A stretch of DNA of 64,000 nt. It comes from Roseiarcus sp963696665 (GTDB taxonomy: Bacteria > Pseudomonadota > Alphaproteobacteria > Rhizobiales > Beijerinckiaceae). Under the pieces are notes generated by a model, which did not search any database, was not told the origin of the DNA, and saw only the letters and a list, made by a program, of their open reading frames with translations. This document shows, piece by piece, positions 34,718 to 43,412 of this stretch. Every line of letters starts with the position of its first letter. Positions within the stretch are counted from its first letter, which is position 1. The DNA lies in the NCBI GenBank assembly GCA_963696665.1, contig CAVOLE010000031.1:186001-250000 (forward strand), in the 5' to 3' direction. The position numbers and the translations under genes are program-made.

Positions 34718-36307
34718 ATGTACGACACCATTGTCTTGGGCGCCGGTTCGGCGGGTTGCGTCCTCGCCAACCGACTGAGCGCCGACCCGGGCCGCAAGGT
34801 GCTTGTGCTGGAGGCGGGCCGCGCCGCGCCGCCGGCCTCCGACATCCCGTCCGACTGGGTGACGATGTTCAACACCGCCGCCGATTGGGGGTTCTACACA
34901 GTGCCGCAGCCTGGCTGCCGCGGCCGCCGCATTTTTTGGCCCCGCGGCCGCATGGTCGGCGGGTCGGGGGCGCTCAACGCCATGATCTACATACGCGGCC
35001 TGCCTTCGGACTACGACGGCTGGGCCCGGCTTGGCTGCCCGAACTGGTCCTGGGCCGACGTGTTGCCCGTGTTCAAACTGTCGGAGGACAACCGGCGCCT
35101 CGGCAATGACCCCCTGCATGGCGCCGGCGGCCCGCTCCACGTCAGCGACCCCGCCTATATTGATCGCGGCGAGCGCATGTGGATCGAGGCCGCGCAGGCG
35201 GCGGGCCACAAGCCCAACGCGGATTTCAACGGGAGGGAGCAGGAAGGCTGCGGCTTCTTCCAGTTCGTCATCAAGGACGGCGAGCGGTGGGGCACCGGCA
35301 AGTCCTACCTGCGGCCCGCGCTCGATCGGCCGAACCTGACGGTCAAGACGGGGATTCTCATCACCCGCATCGTCATCGAAAAAAATCGGGCGGTTGGAGT
35401 CGAATATCTCGAGAAGGGCCAACAAGGCGTGGCGCATGCGAGCTCCGAGATCGTGCTCAGTTGCGGCGCGATCGGCTCCCCTCATCTGCTGATGCTGTCC
35501 GGCGTCGGCCCCGCCGACGAGCTCAAGGCCGCCGACGTCGCATCGGTTCATCACCTGCCCGGCGTCGGCAAGGACTTGCAGGACCACATCAACATCCCGA
35601 TCGCCTTTGGCGCCAACCAGAAGATCGGCATCGGCGCGCTCACTGAGAAGGAATGGGACGAGTCGCTAGCGGCCTGGCAGGGCGCGCCGCGGTCAGGCCT
35701 GCGCACCTCGGCCTGGGTCGCGGCCGGCGCGCATGTGCGCAGCCGGCGCGAGGTCGAACCGGACCTGCAGCTCTACGGCGCCATGAGTCCCCATCGCGAC
35801 TACGCGCGCTTTCTCCATTCCGGCTCCGGCGTCGCCCTCCATGCGACCTTGCAGCGTCCCGAGAGCCGCGGCGAGATTCGCCTCCGCTCGGCCGACCCGA
35901 TCGAGGCGCCCGACATCGACCCGCGCTACTTCGTCAGCGACTCAACCGGCGGCGACATCGCCACCCTGATTGAAGGCGTCCGCATCAATCGCCGGATCGC
36001 GGCGCAATCGCCGCTCACGGAGATTTTGACCGAAGAGCTGGCGCCGAGCGGCGAGGCGCAGAGCGACGACGAGATCGCCTACTATATTCGCGGGCACTGC
36101 ACGACGCTCTACCATCCCTCGAGCACCTGCCGGATGGGCGTGGATGCGAAAGCGGTCGTTGATCCCGCCAACCTGAAGGTGCATGGGCTCGAGGGCCTGC
36201 GGATCGCCGACGCCTCCGTCATCCCCCGCATGATCTCAGGCAATCTGCAAACGCCAACCATTATGATCGCGGAGCGCGCTGCACAGATGATCTTGGCGGA
36301 TTCCTGA
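34718..36307 (+). CDS. GMC-family FAD oxidoreductase (choline/alcohol dehydrogenase-like)
   Basis: 529 aa. The N-terminal FAD motif DTIVLGAGSAGCVLANRLSA, GMC signature 1 (RGRMVGGSGALNAMIYIRG), signature 2 (GAIGSPHLLMLSGVGPADEL) and the C-terminal catalytic region (YHPSSTCRMG with His, then ASVIPRMISGNLQTPTIMIA) are complete. Such enzymes oxidise primary alcohols, including choline and aromatic or polyethylene-type alcohols, to aldehydes. It is fourth in the + strand amine operon, 38 nt after the lactonase-like gene. The alcohol substrate is unknown. Confidence 0.9.
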   Translation: MYDTIVLGAGSAGCVLANRLSADPGRKVLVLEAGRAAPPASDIPSDWVTMFNTAADWGFYTVPQPGCRGRRIFWPRGRMVGGSGALNAMIYIRGLPSDYDGWARLGCPNWSWADVLPVFKLSEDNRRLGNDPLHGAGGPLHVSDPAYIDRGERMWIEAAQAAGHKPNADFNGREQEGCGFFQFVIKDGERWGTGKSYLRPALDRPNLTVKTGILITRIVIEKNRAVGVEYLEKGQQGVAHASSEIVLSCGAIGSPHLLMLSGVGPADELKAADVASVHHLPGVGKDLQDHINIPIAFGANQKIGIGALTEKEWDESLAAWQGAPRSGLRTSAWVAAGAHVRSRREVEPDLQLYGAMSPHRDYARFLHSGSGVALHATLQRPESRGEIRLRSADPIEAPDIDPRYFVSDSTGGDIATLIEGVRINRRIAAQSPLTEILTEELAPSGEAQSDDEIAYYIRGHCTTLYHPSSTCRMGVDAKAVVDPANLKVHGLEGLRIADASVIPRMISGNLQTPTIMIAERAAQMILADS

Positions 36308-36328
36308 AATCCACGCGAGTACGAGCGC

Positions 36329-37435
36329 ATGGCGACCGGCTGGAATTTTCACGAACTTTATCTCTGGCACGACACCGGCAACGCCGCGACGTTCTTCCCG
36401 GCGGGGTTGACGATCGAACCGGGCGAGCACGTCGAGAACGCCGCCACCAAGCGTCGCTTCCGCAACCTCGTCGAAGTTTCGGGGCTGCTCGACCACCTCG
36501 CGCCTATCCCCTCGTTGCCGCTCACGGACGAAGACCTCGCCCTGTTTCACACCCGCGCCTACATCGAGCGCATCAAGACGCTCAGCGCCGAGCGCGGCGG
36601 CGACGCAAGCCACCTCACCCCCTTCGGTCCCGGCAGCTACGATATCGCGCTGCTCGCCGCGGGCGGAACCACCGCCCTGATTGACGCCGTCGCGCGAGGG
36701 CGGGTCAAGAACGGCTACGCGCTTGTCCGGCCGCCTGGACACCATGCGGAGCGCGACAAGGGGCTGGGGTTCTGCCTGTTCGCGAACGTGCCGATCGCCA
36801 TCATGAAGGCGCGGGCCGCCCACAAAATCAGCCGCATCGCCGTTGTCGACTGGGACGTGCATCACGGCAACGGCACCCAGCAGGCCTTCTACGAGGATCC
36901 GGACACGCTGGTGATCTCCTTGCACCAGGACGGCTTGTTCCCGCGCGATGGCCGCGGCAGCCGCGCGGAACGGGGCGAGGGACGTGGCGAGGGTTTTAAT
37001 ATCAACGCGCCGCTGCCTCCCGGTTGCGGCGCGGGCGCCTATCTCGCGGCCTTCGAGCGCCTGGTCATTCCGGCCCTGCACGCCTTCCGGCCCGAGATGA
37101 TCGTCGTCTGCTCGGGCTTTGACGCGGCCATGCTCGATCCGCTCGGCCGCATGATGGTCCATAGCGAAGGCTACCGGACTATGACGCGCCTCTTGATGGA
37201 GGCGGCGGCCGATCTCTGCGGCGGCCGGCTCGCCATGTCGCACGAGGGCGGCTATTCCGCCAACTACGTGCCCTATTGCGGTCTCGCGGTGATGGAGCAA
37301 TTGAGCGGAATCCGCACGAAGATCGACGATCCGTTCCTCGCCAACTTCAGGGGCTATCCCGGCCAGGAGTTGCAGCCGCATCAGGTGGCGGCGATCGCCG
37401 CCGCCGCGGAAGCGCTCAGCGCTCTTCGCCGCTGA
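36329..37435 (+). CDS. Histone-deacetylase-family amidohydrolase (acetylpolyamine amidohydrolase-like)
   Basis: 368 aa, 21 nt after the GMC gene. The zinc amidohydrolase motifs of the arginase/deacetylase fold are present: RPPGHHAERDKGLGFCLFAN with the paired catalytic His, VVDWDVHHGNGTQQAFYED (Asp and His zinc ligands), SGFDAAMLDPLGRM (third ligand) and a C-terminal GGYS loop. Bacterial members remove acetyl groups from acetylpolyamines or other N-acyl amines, giving a free amine, a fitting supplier for the amine oxidase in the same operon. Its 3' end overlaps that of the converging dmfA2 paralogue by 20 nt. Confidence 0.87.
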   Translation: MATGWNFHELYLWHDTGNAATFFPAGLTIEPGEHVENAATKRRFRNLVEVSGLLDHLAPIPSLPLTDEDLALFHTRAYIERIKTLSAERGGDASHLTPFGPGSYDIALLAAGGTTALIDAVARGRVKNGYALVRPPGHHAERDKGLGFCLFANVPIAIMKARAAHKISRIAVVDWDVHHGNGTQQAFYEDPDTLVISLHQDGLFPRDGRGSRAERGEGRGEGFNINAPLPPGCGAGAYLAAFERLVIPALHAFRPEMIVVCSGFDAAMLDPLGRMMVHSEGYRTMTRLLMEAAADLCGGRLAMSHEGGYSANYVPYCGLAVMEQLSGIRTKIDDPFLANFRGYPGQELQPHQVAAIAAAAEALSALRR

Positions 37436-39612
37436 ACCGACGCACGACGTTCTCCAGGATGCGCGACACCGGGTTGTCGTAGCCGTTGTGCGACAGGCTG
37501 CCGCAGAAGGTGATCGAACCCGTCGAGAAGATTTGGCCGCCGGCCTCGTTGCAACCGTAGACCATGTGCGCCTCGATCTCGACCTTGCCGCCGACCGCCA
37601 TTGTGTGGGTCAGGATGTCCTCGGGCACGCCCAGAAAGCTGGGCCCATGGCCCTCGGAGCGGGCGAGCAAGACCGTGCTTGCTGAAGTGCCGAAATGGCG
37701 CGAGACCTGATCGAGCTCGAAGCCCGCCGCGCCGCCGCCCGATAGGCCGAAGTCGCCGAACATGTCGGCCTCGACCCCGTCGAAGATCCAGGCGACGGCA
37801 GGGTCGGCGGACGCCGGCGTTCGCCGATACGGACTGCCCTCGAAGAACCCCTGCACCGCGAAGCCGATCTCGGCCAGGGCTTGCGGCGGCCGTCCGTTGC
37901 GCCGCCAGAGCCCGCCGTAGGCGCCGTCGAACTGGTTGTAGTACTCGCCAGGCTCCGCCGCCCAGGCGCGGATGCCGCTCTCGGCGCGGCGGATCTCCAT
38001 CGCCCAGGGCAGCTCGGCCGAGCGGGCGATGCGCCAGTAGAAGCCATTGCCGCCGAGGTAGCAGAGGTTGCCGCCGCCTGCTCGGTAAAGCTCCAGGGCG
38101 TCCAGCATCGCGGCGGTATGATATTCGGGATGCGAGCCGGTCACCATCAGCGGGTAGTCGCGGATCAGGTCGACCCCGTGGGCGTCCAGGTCCTCGTCGG
38201 TCACGACGTCGAACGCAAAGCCCTTTTCCTCTAGCCAGTCGGTCAGATGGCTGTCGGCGGGGAAGTGGCGTAGCCCCGAGCCGCGCGCATCGCGGAAACG
38301 TGAGGTAGCCCGGCCGCATGGAAAGCACCGGGCGGCGGCGCGACGACAGCGCAACCCCGGACCCGTCGGGATGGTAATTGTAGGTCGAGAAGCCGAAGTC
38401 GCGGAACTGGTCGGGATTGTTGAGGCTGGCCCCCCACGCCGCCCCCCGGGCCTTAAACGCCGCATCCCAGTTGCCGCGCGCATGGTTCGCATAGGCGAGG
38501 TAGGTGAGGGTCGAGGCCAGGTAGACGATCTTCGCTTTGCTGCGCCGTCTCGCGTGCGGCAGCACAAAAAAAGGAATGTGGTCGGAGGCGAGGCCGTTGT
38601 CGACGCGGAGCGCGTAGACGCCGCTCGGAAGATCCTCGGGAATGGTCAGCTCAAGGCTCTCGCGCCAGCCGACGTCGCCGACGTCGTCGCTGTGGAAATG
38701 CACGGCGCCGTACTCGTCCGGCGCGTGCCGCCAGGCCATCTCGCGGCCACTCCAGTTCGATCCCTTCATAGCGCGCGTCGGAAGGTTCACGAAAGCGCCG
38801 TGAAGCGCGCCCGGGCCGCGGTCCGCAAAGGCCTGTGACGTGATATCGGACGCGAAATCCCACGCTGCGAGCGTGCGGTCCGGTGCAATCCCGAGGGCGC
38901 CCAGGCTTGCGGCGAGATCGGGTAAAGGGCCGGCGGCGATGCGCGGCGCCTCGAGCTGTCCATCGAAGGGAAAGGCCGGCTCGGGGCTCAGCAGCGCGCC
39001 GAAGCTGGTCAGTGACAAAGCGGAGACCTGGGGCCACGCTTCGGGAACAGGCACGATGGCCCGTCCGCGCGCGATGGCCCCGCGCCGCGGCGCGAGCTCC
39101 ACGACTTCAACCTCCGCTACGGCGCCAACCGGATCGAACGCGACGCCAACGCCGTACCAAGTCATCTCGGCGAGGACGAACCCAGTCGGCAGGATCCCGT
39201 TTCGGCCGGACGAGATCAGCAGCACGAGTTCGCCGTCGCGCAGACCGAGGCCGAGGCAGCGGCCGCTCCCAGGCTCTTGCACGGCCATTTGGCACTGCGG
39301 GCGGGCGAAGTGTTTCAGGCATCGCACGTTGACGACGAGGTGGATGACCTCGTTCTCCGGAAGTCGCGGCGCGGGCGCGTGACCATAAGAGCCGGCCCGC
39401 GCAACCTGAGCCAGCCCGTCGTGGCGGCCTTCGCAAAGACCCGGAATCGGGATGAGTTTCATGCCGGAGCCGGCGGGGTTCGGATCGGCATGGCGGACCC
39501 GAACGACCGTCGACGCGAATGGCCGGTTCTCGACGGAGCTGACCTTGAACGAGATCGCCTCGCCAGGACGCGCGCTCCAGGGATCGCAGTAGCCGATGAT
39601 CGCGGGCTGCAT
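37416..39612 (-). CDS. Dimethylformamidase large-subunit paralogue, one apparent frameshift
   Basis: About 730 aa. The start (ATG at 39612) is 3 nt after the Gfo/Idh stop. The N-terminal LamG-like half is diverged. The catalytic half retains the predicted iron ligands: TYLAYAN, then FGFSTYNYHPDG, then (after the frame change at about 38293) MVTGSHPEYHTAAMLDALE. One base appears to be added in a CC run; afterwards the frame is clean to SGEER at 37416. The usual SSY of the intact copy is SSR here. It is likely a second amidase with a different amide specificity, or a partner in a mixed oligomer. Confidence 0.75.
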
Positions 39613-39615
39613 GGG

Positions 39616-40704
39616 CTACAGCGTCACGACCTGATGGCTTCGGATGCTCTCGTCCGCGGCAAGCACGATGCGCAAGCTGTTGACCGCGTCGGCCATGTGA
39701 TCGGTCAGGTCGAGGTCGTCGCGGATCGCAGCCAGCAGGGAGGCCTGTTCACGCCGACAGAGCGCGAGGTGATCGGGCTCATCGTCCATGCGGAACGTCT
39801 CGTCGGCGCGGACGAGCGCATTGTTCGCGTCGAGCGCCGCGTGGTGCAGCCGAAGCGCGCTTGTCTTGGTGTGGCTGTCGATGTCGGACGACGCCGTCTT
39901 TGAAGCTCCCTCCGCCGCGTCGCCCGACTGCTCGGCCGCCACGATGCTGACCGAGCCCTTCGGGCCGACCACGTCCTTCACGAAGAACGCGACCTCGCTC
40001 ATCATCGGCCCCCAGCCGGCCTCGTACCAGCCGACCGACCCGTCGTCGAACTCGACGTGCAAGTGCCCATAGTTCGGGACCTTTACGTCGTCGGTGAGCC
40101 GGGCCCCGATGCCATGCACCCGCACCGGCCGGGCCCCGGTCATCTGGCACATGATGTCGACGTAGTGGACCCCGCAATCGACGAGCGGCGACAGGCTCTG
40201 CATCAGGTTGCGGTGCCAGGTCCAGGCGGGGCCGATCGACTGCTGGTTCAGGTTCATGCGCATGACGAGCGGCTTGCCGAGCGTACGCGCGAGTTCGACG
40301 AACCGCGTCCAGGAAGGGTGGACGCGCAGGATATAGCCGACCATCAGCTTGCGGCCGTGGGCCTTCGCCGCGTCGACGACGCGCTGGGCGTCCGCGACCG
40401 TCTGAGCCAAGGGCTTTTCGACAAAGACATGCGCCCCCGCCTCAATGGCGCGAATGGCGTATTGCGCATGCGTGTCCGGATAGGTGTTGATCGACACGAT
40501 GTCCGGCCTGACGGAGGCGAGCGCCTCGCCGAATTCGCTGAAGCGGGGAACGGAGGACCATGCCTCCGGCAGGTCCGTCCGCTTTCCGATCGTTCGGGCG
40601 CACAGACCCGCGAGGGCGAACCCGTCGAGATCGTCGTAGGCGCGGGCGTGCGACAGGCCCATGCTGCCCAACCCGACCACCAGCACCCGCAAAGTCCCAC
40701 TCAT
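39616..40704 (-). CDS. Gfo/Idh/MocA-family NAD(P)-dependent dehydrogenase
   Basis: 362 aa. The N-terminal Rossmann motif VVGLGSMGLSHARAYDDL and the EKP motif (HVFVEKPLAQTVADAQRVVD), plus GYILRVHPSWTRFVELARTL and the H-Y-x-D region (VDCGVHYVDIMCQM), are those of the family, which oxidises or reduces sugars, inositols and related hydroxy compounds. It sits between the two dmfA2-type genes in one operon (25 nt from the intact one, 3 nt from the paralogue). A sugar-linked or hydroxy-substituted amide substrate would explain this, but nothing in the sequence proves it. Confidence 0.85.
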   Translation of the reverse strand: MSGTLRVLVVGLGSMGLSHARAYDDLDGFALAGLCARTIGKRTDLPEAWSSVPRFSEFGEALASVRPDIVSINTYPDTHAQYAIRAIEAGAHVFVEKPLAQTVADAQRVVDAAKAHGRKLMVGYILRVHPSWTRFVELARTLGKPLVMRMNLNQQSIGPAWTWHRNLMQSLSPLVDCGVHYVDIMCQMTGARPVRVHGIGARLTDDVKVPNYGHLHVEFDDGSVGWYEAGWGPMMSEVAFFVKDVVGPKGSVSIVAAEQSGDAAEGASKTASSDIDSHTKTSALRLHHAALDANNALVRADETFRMDDEPDHLALCRREQASLLAAIRDDLDLTDHMADAVNSLRIVLAADESIRSHQVVTL

Positions 40705-40729
40705 CTAGGTCTCTCTTCAGTGAACGTCG

Positions 40730-43030
40730 TCACGTCGTCCGGTCGGCGCCCGGGAGTTTGCCGGGGCGTGAGAAAGCATCAAGCACGTTCTTCATCACGC
40801 GGGATACGTCGTTCTCGAAATTGTTGCACGGGAGGGCGCTGCCCCAGGCGATCGAGCTGGCCGAGAAGACGGCGCCGTCCCGAGCGGTCGGAAAATACAC
40901 CATGTCGCAACGCACGTTCGGGTTCAGGGTGCCCCCGAGCCCGGGCGTCATGAACATGACCTCCTCCTGCACCAGCGGGTAATTGTCGGTGAACGGCTCG
41001 GAGCTAGCAAGGATCAGCGCATGCGGCGGCGTTCCGAGCGACAGGTCGTAGCGGTCGACCTCCGAGCCGGCGGCGCCGCCGCCCGACAGGCCAAAGTTCC
41101 CAAAAACCTCGCGCTCCACGCCAGCGAAAATCCAGGACGCCGAACCGTGATAGCTGTCCGGCATCCGCCGGTAGGGCACCGAATAGTCCCACCCCTCCGA
41201 CGCGAAGCCGACGCCGACGAGTTTCTGCGGCGCGCGGTTGCGGTGACGCCAGAGGCCGCTTCGCTCCCCTGTGCTTGCGAGATAGTGCTCGCCGGGCCGC
41301 GCCTGCCAGGCGCGCGAGCCCGCCTCGAGCTTGCGCACCTCCATGATCCAGGGCTCCTCATCGCGGAACCCGACCGACCAGTAGAACCCGTTCCCCGCGA
41401 GGTAGAGCAGGCGTCCGCCCTCGGCGAGGTAGTCCTCCACCGCATCGAGCATGCGCTCCGAGGTGTATTCGCAATGCGTGCCGGTGATGACGGCCCGGTA
41501 GGGTTTCAGCGCCGCTGCGCCCTCGCGGTGCAGATCCTCGTCGGTCAGGACTTCGTAATCGTATTTGTGGTGTTCGAGCCAGCCGACGACCGAGAGGTCG
41601 GCGGGGAACTGCCACGTCGTGCCTCCGCCCGGGTTCCGGTATTTTGGGCGCATGTTGATGATCGGGCGGCGGTAGGACGAGTAGCAGACCCCCGCGCCGT
41701 CGTCATGCAAGTCGTAGGTCGAGAGCCCGAACTCGACGTCGTTCCTGTAAGTCTCGATGTCGACGGGTTGCAGAATTGACGTCGTCGCGGTGATCGACTG
41801 CAGCGGCGGGGCGTCGAAGGCGCCGGTCCCGTTGGCGTAGGCGAGATAGCTGGCGGTCGGCAGGATCAGGCAGATCGCCGCCTTGGGTGTCGTCGGCCGG
41901 ACCACGAAAGGCGTATACTCCTCGCCGCCGTCCGCGCCTTCGCCCGCGGTGAGCTTTACCGCATAGACCCCGCAGCGCAGGTCCGAGGGAATGACGAAGC
42001 TCAGCGTCGGCGTCCAGCGGCAGTCGGTGAGGGCGTCGCGGTGAAATTCGACGCCGCCGTATTCGTGCGGCGCGAGCCGGAAGCAGTCGTTGCGGCCGTT
42101 CCAGTTCCATCCCGTCTGGCCGCGAACCGGACGATTCACGCCGAGCGCGTGCAGGCCGTGCGGTCCCGTGTCGAGGACGCGGTCGCCAATTCCCGTTTCG
42201 CCATAGCCGGCGCTTGTGTCCCAATAGGCGAGCATGCCCGACGGCGGCGGCGGGCCGCCGGCCCGGATGGCGTCGAGCTCGGCGGACGACAGGAGGGCAT
42301 GCACGCCGCAGCGGTCGATCTTGCCGCTGTAGCACTGGCTCACGAACACGCCGCGCGCCGGATTGCTGTCGGCGGCGCCGCCGATGAGAAAACGGGCCCC
42401 ATCGGCGTGTTTCGGCGTCGCCCGCAACGCCTGTTCGATATGCGAGCGATGGTCGATCGGCACGATGCGGGAATTTAGGCTGTTGTAGCGGTTGACGACG
42501 GGCTCCTGATAGAGGGTCGCCGTTCCCCGCGCTGGGTCGAAGCTGGCGGCGACGAAATACCACGTGTGTGGGGTGAGCGGGACGTCCGCCGCCACAGCGT
42601 CGGCCTTAACGCCGTCGCCGACCCAGAACTCCAGCCGTCCCGACGTGTCGATGCCGAGGGCGTAGCCGCTGGCGCCGGCGATCGACCAGCGGCCAAGGAT
42701 CACCTGCCGCCCCTCCGCCGGCAAGGTGGGAAACATGAAGGCGTGCAGCGTGAACGCGCCCGAGAGGGCGAGCAAACGCGCATCGTCAGCCACCTCAAGG
42801 AAATTGCCCTTCTGGATATATTGCTTGCGGACCGGCCAATCGCGCTCGATCGAAGAAGGGACCGGTTGTTCGATGAAGCCGGGGCCAGCCGGGTGCTCGT
42901 CGCCGTGGATCAGGCGGACCAGGCTCGCGCGCACGCTCATCGTCGCGTCCGCACTGGCCATGACGGAGAGCGAGCCCCCTGGCTTGACCGAGAGCTTGTC
43001 CGTATAGGCGGAGATGCGGATTTTCGCCAT
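40730..43030 (-). CDS. dmfA2: N,N-dimethylformamidase-type amidase, large subunit
   Basis: 766 aa, against about 762 in characterised enzymes. An N-terminal beta-rich part and LamG-like domain (about 80-260, ALSGAFTLHAFMFPTLPAEG...) precede the amidohydrolase domain. The known enzyme holds one iron with two Tyr and one Glu. Here Tyr398 (SYLAYAN), Tyr439 (FGLSTYDLHDDG) and Glu521 (ITGTHCEYTS) are spaced as expected (41 and 82 residues apart). It would hydrolyse a formamide or other small N-substituted amide to acid and amine. The small subunit is encoded just upstream and the liv transporter precedes it, so uptake and hydrolysis are linked. Confidence 0.9.
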   Translation of the reverse strand: MAKIRISAYTDKLSVKPGGSLSVMASADATMSVRASLVRLIHGDEHPAGPGFIEQPVPSSIERDWPVRKQYIQKGNFLEVADDARLLALSGAFTLHAFMFPTLPAEGRQVILGRWSIAGASGYALGIDTSGRLEFWVGDGVKADAVAADVPLTPHTWYFVAASFDPARGTATLYQEPVVNRYNSLNSRIVPIDHRSHIEQALRATPKHADGARFLIGGAADSNPARGVFVSQCYSGKIDRCGVHALLSSAELDAIRAGGPPPPSGMLAYWDTSAGYGETGIGDRVLDTGPHGLHALGVNRPVRGQTGWNWNGRNDCFRLAPHEYGGVEFHRDALTDCRWTPTLSFVIPSDLRCGVYAVKLTAGEGADGGEEYTPFVVRPTTPKAAICLILPTASYLAYANGTGAFDAPPLQSITATTSILQPVDIETYRNDVEFGLSTYDLHDDGAGVCYSSYRRPIINMRPKYRNPGGGTTWQFPADLSVVGWLEHHKYDYEVLTDEDLHREGAAALKPYRAVITGTHCEYTSERMLDAVEDYLAEGGRLLYLAGNGFYWSVGFRDEEPWIMEVRKLEAGSRAWQARPGEHYLASTGERSGLWRHRNRAPQKLVGVGFASEGWDYSVPYRRMPDSYHGSASWIFAGVEREVFGNFGLSGGGAAGSEVDRYDLSLGTPPHALILASSEPFTDNYPLVQEEVMFMTPGLGGTLNPNVRCDMVYFPTARDGAVFSASSIAWGSALPCNNFENDVSRVMKNVLDAFSRPGKLPGADRTT

Positions 43031-43049
43031 CGGGTCGCGGTCTCGCCGG

Positions 43050-43412
43050 TCAGCGTTCGAGGAGGTCGTGGACGCGCTTGAGGAAGACGCCGTGCAGCGC
43101 CGCCTCCTCGCTCAAATATGTTTGGTCGTCCACGGCGCGTGGCGGCACGCCGCGCTTTCCCGACATCGCGACGATCCGGTATTGCTCAAAGGGCTTTTCA
43201 GCCAAAATCGCGTATTTGTCAGCCACCGCGGCGCGTCGGAAGTAAGCCAACACGCGTTCGAGGGGGTCGCTGCGCCGCTTGCCTTCCGTCGTCCGGTGCT
43301 CCTCGATGAGGTTTTCCGTGATCAGCGCCTTCAACTCGCGGCGCAGAACGTCGTCGAACCGCTGCGCCGCGATCGTCTGCTTGTCACGGATCTCGATCGA
43401 TTCCCCAGGCAT
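43050..43412 (-). CDS. dmfA1: N,N-dimethylformamidase-type amidase, small subunit, in frame with livM
   Basis: 120 aa from the ATG at 43412, which has GGGAGG nine bases upstream. The C-terminal half (ADKYAILAEKPFEQYRIVAM...TYLSEEAALHGVFLKRVHDL) resembles the about 130-aa alpha chain of dimethylformamidase (the same ..KYxIxxEx..YRI... and ..EEAxHxVFLxRxxD.. pattern). It is helical and soluble, and supports assembly of the large subunit. It ends 19 nt before dmfA2. Its frame is continuous with livM upstream, with no stop between, so a LivM-DmfA1 fusion would also be made if ribosomes read through. The internal ribosome site argues for separate synthesis. Confidence 0.78.
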   Translation of the reverse strand: MPGESIEIRDKQTIAAQRFDDVLRRELKALITENLIEEHRTTEGKRRSDPLERVLAYFRRAAVADKYAILAEKPFEQYRIVAMSGKRGVPPRAVDDQTYLSEEAALHGVFLKRVHDLLER

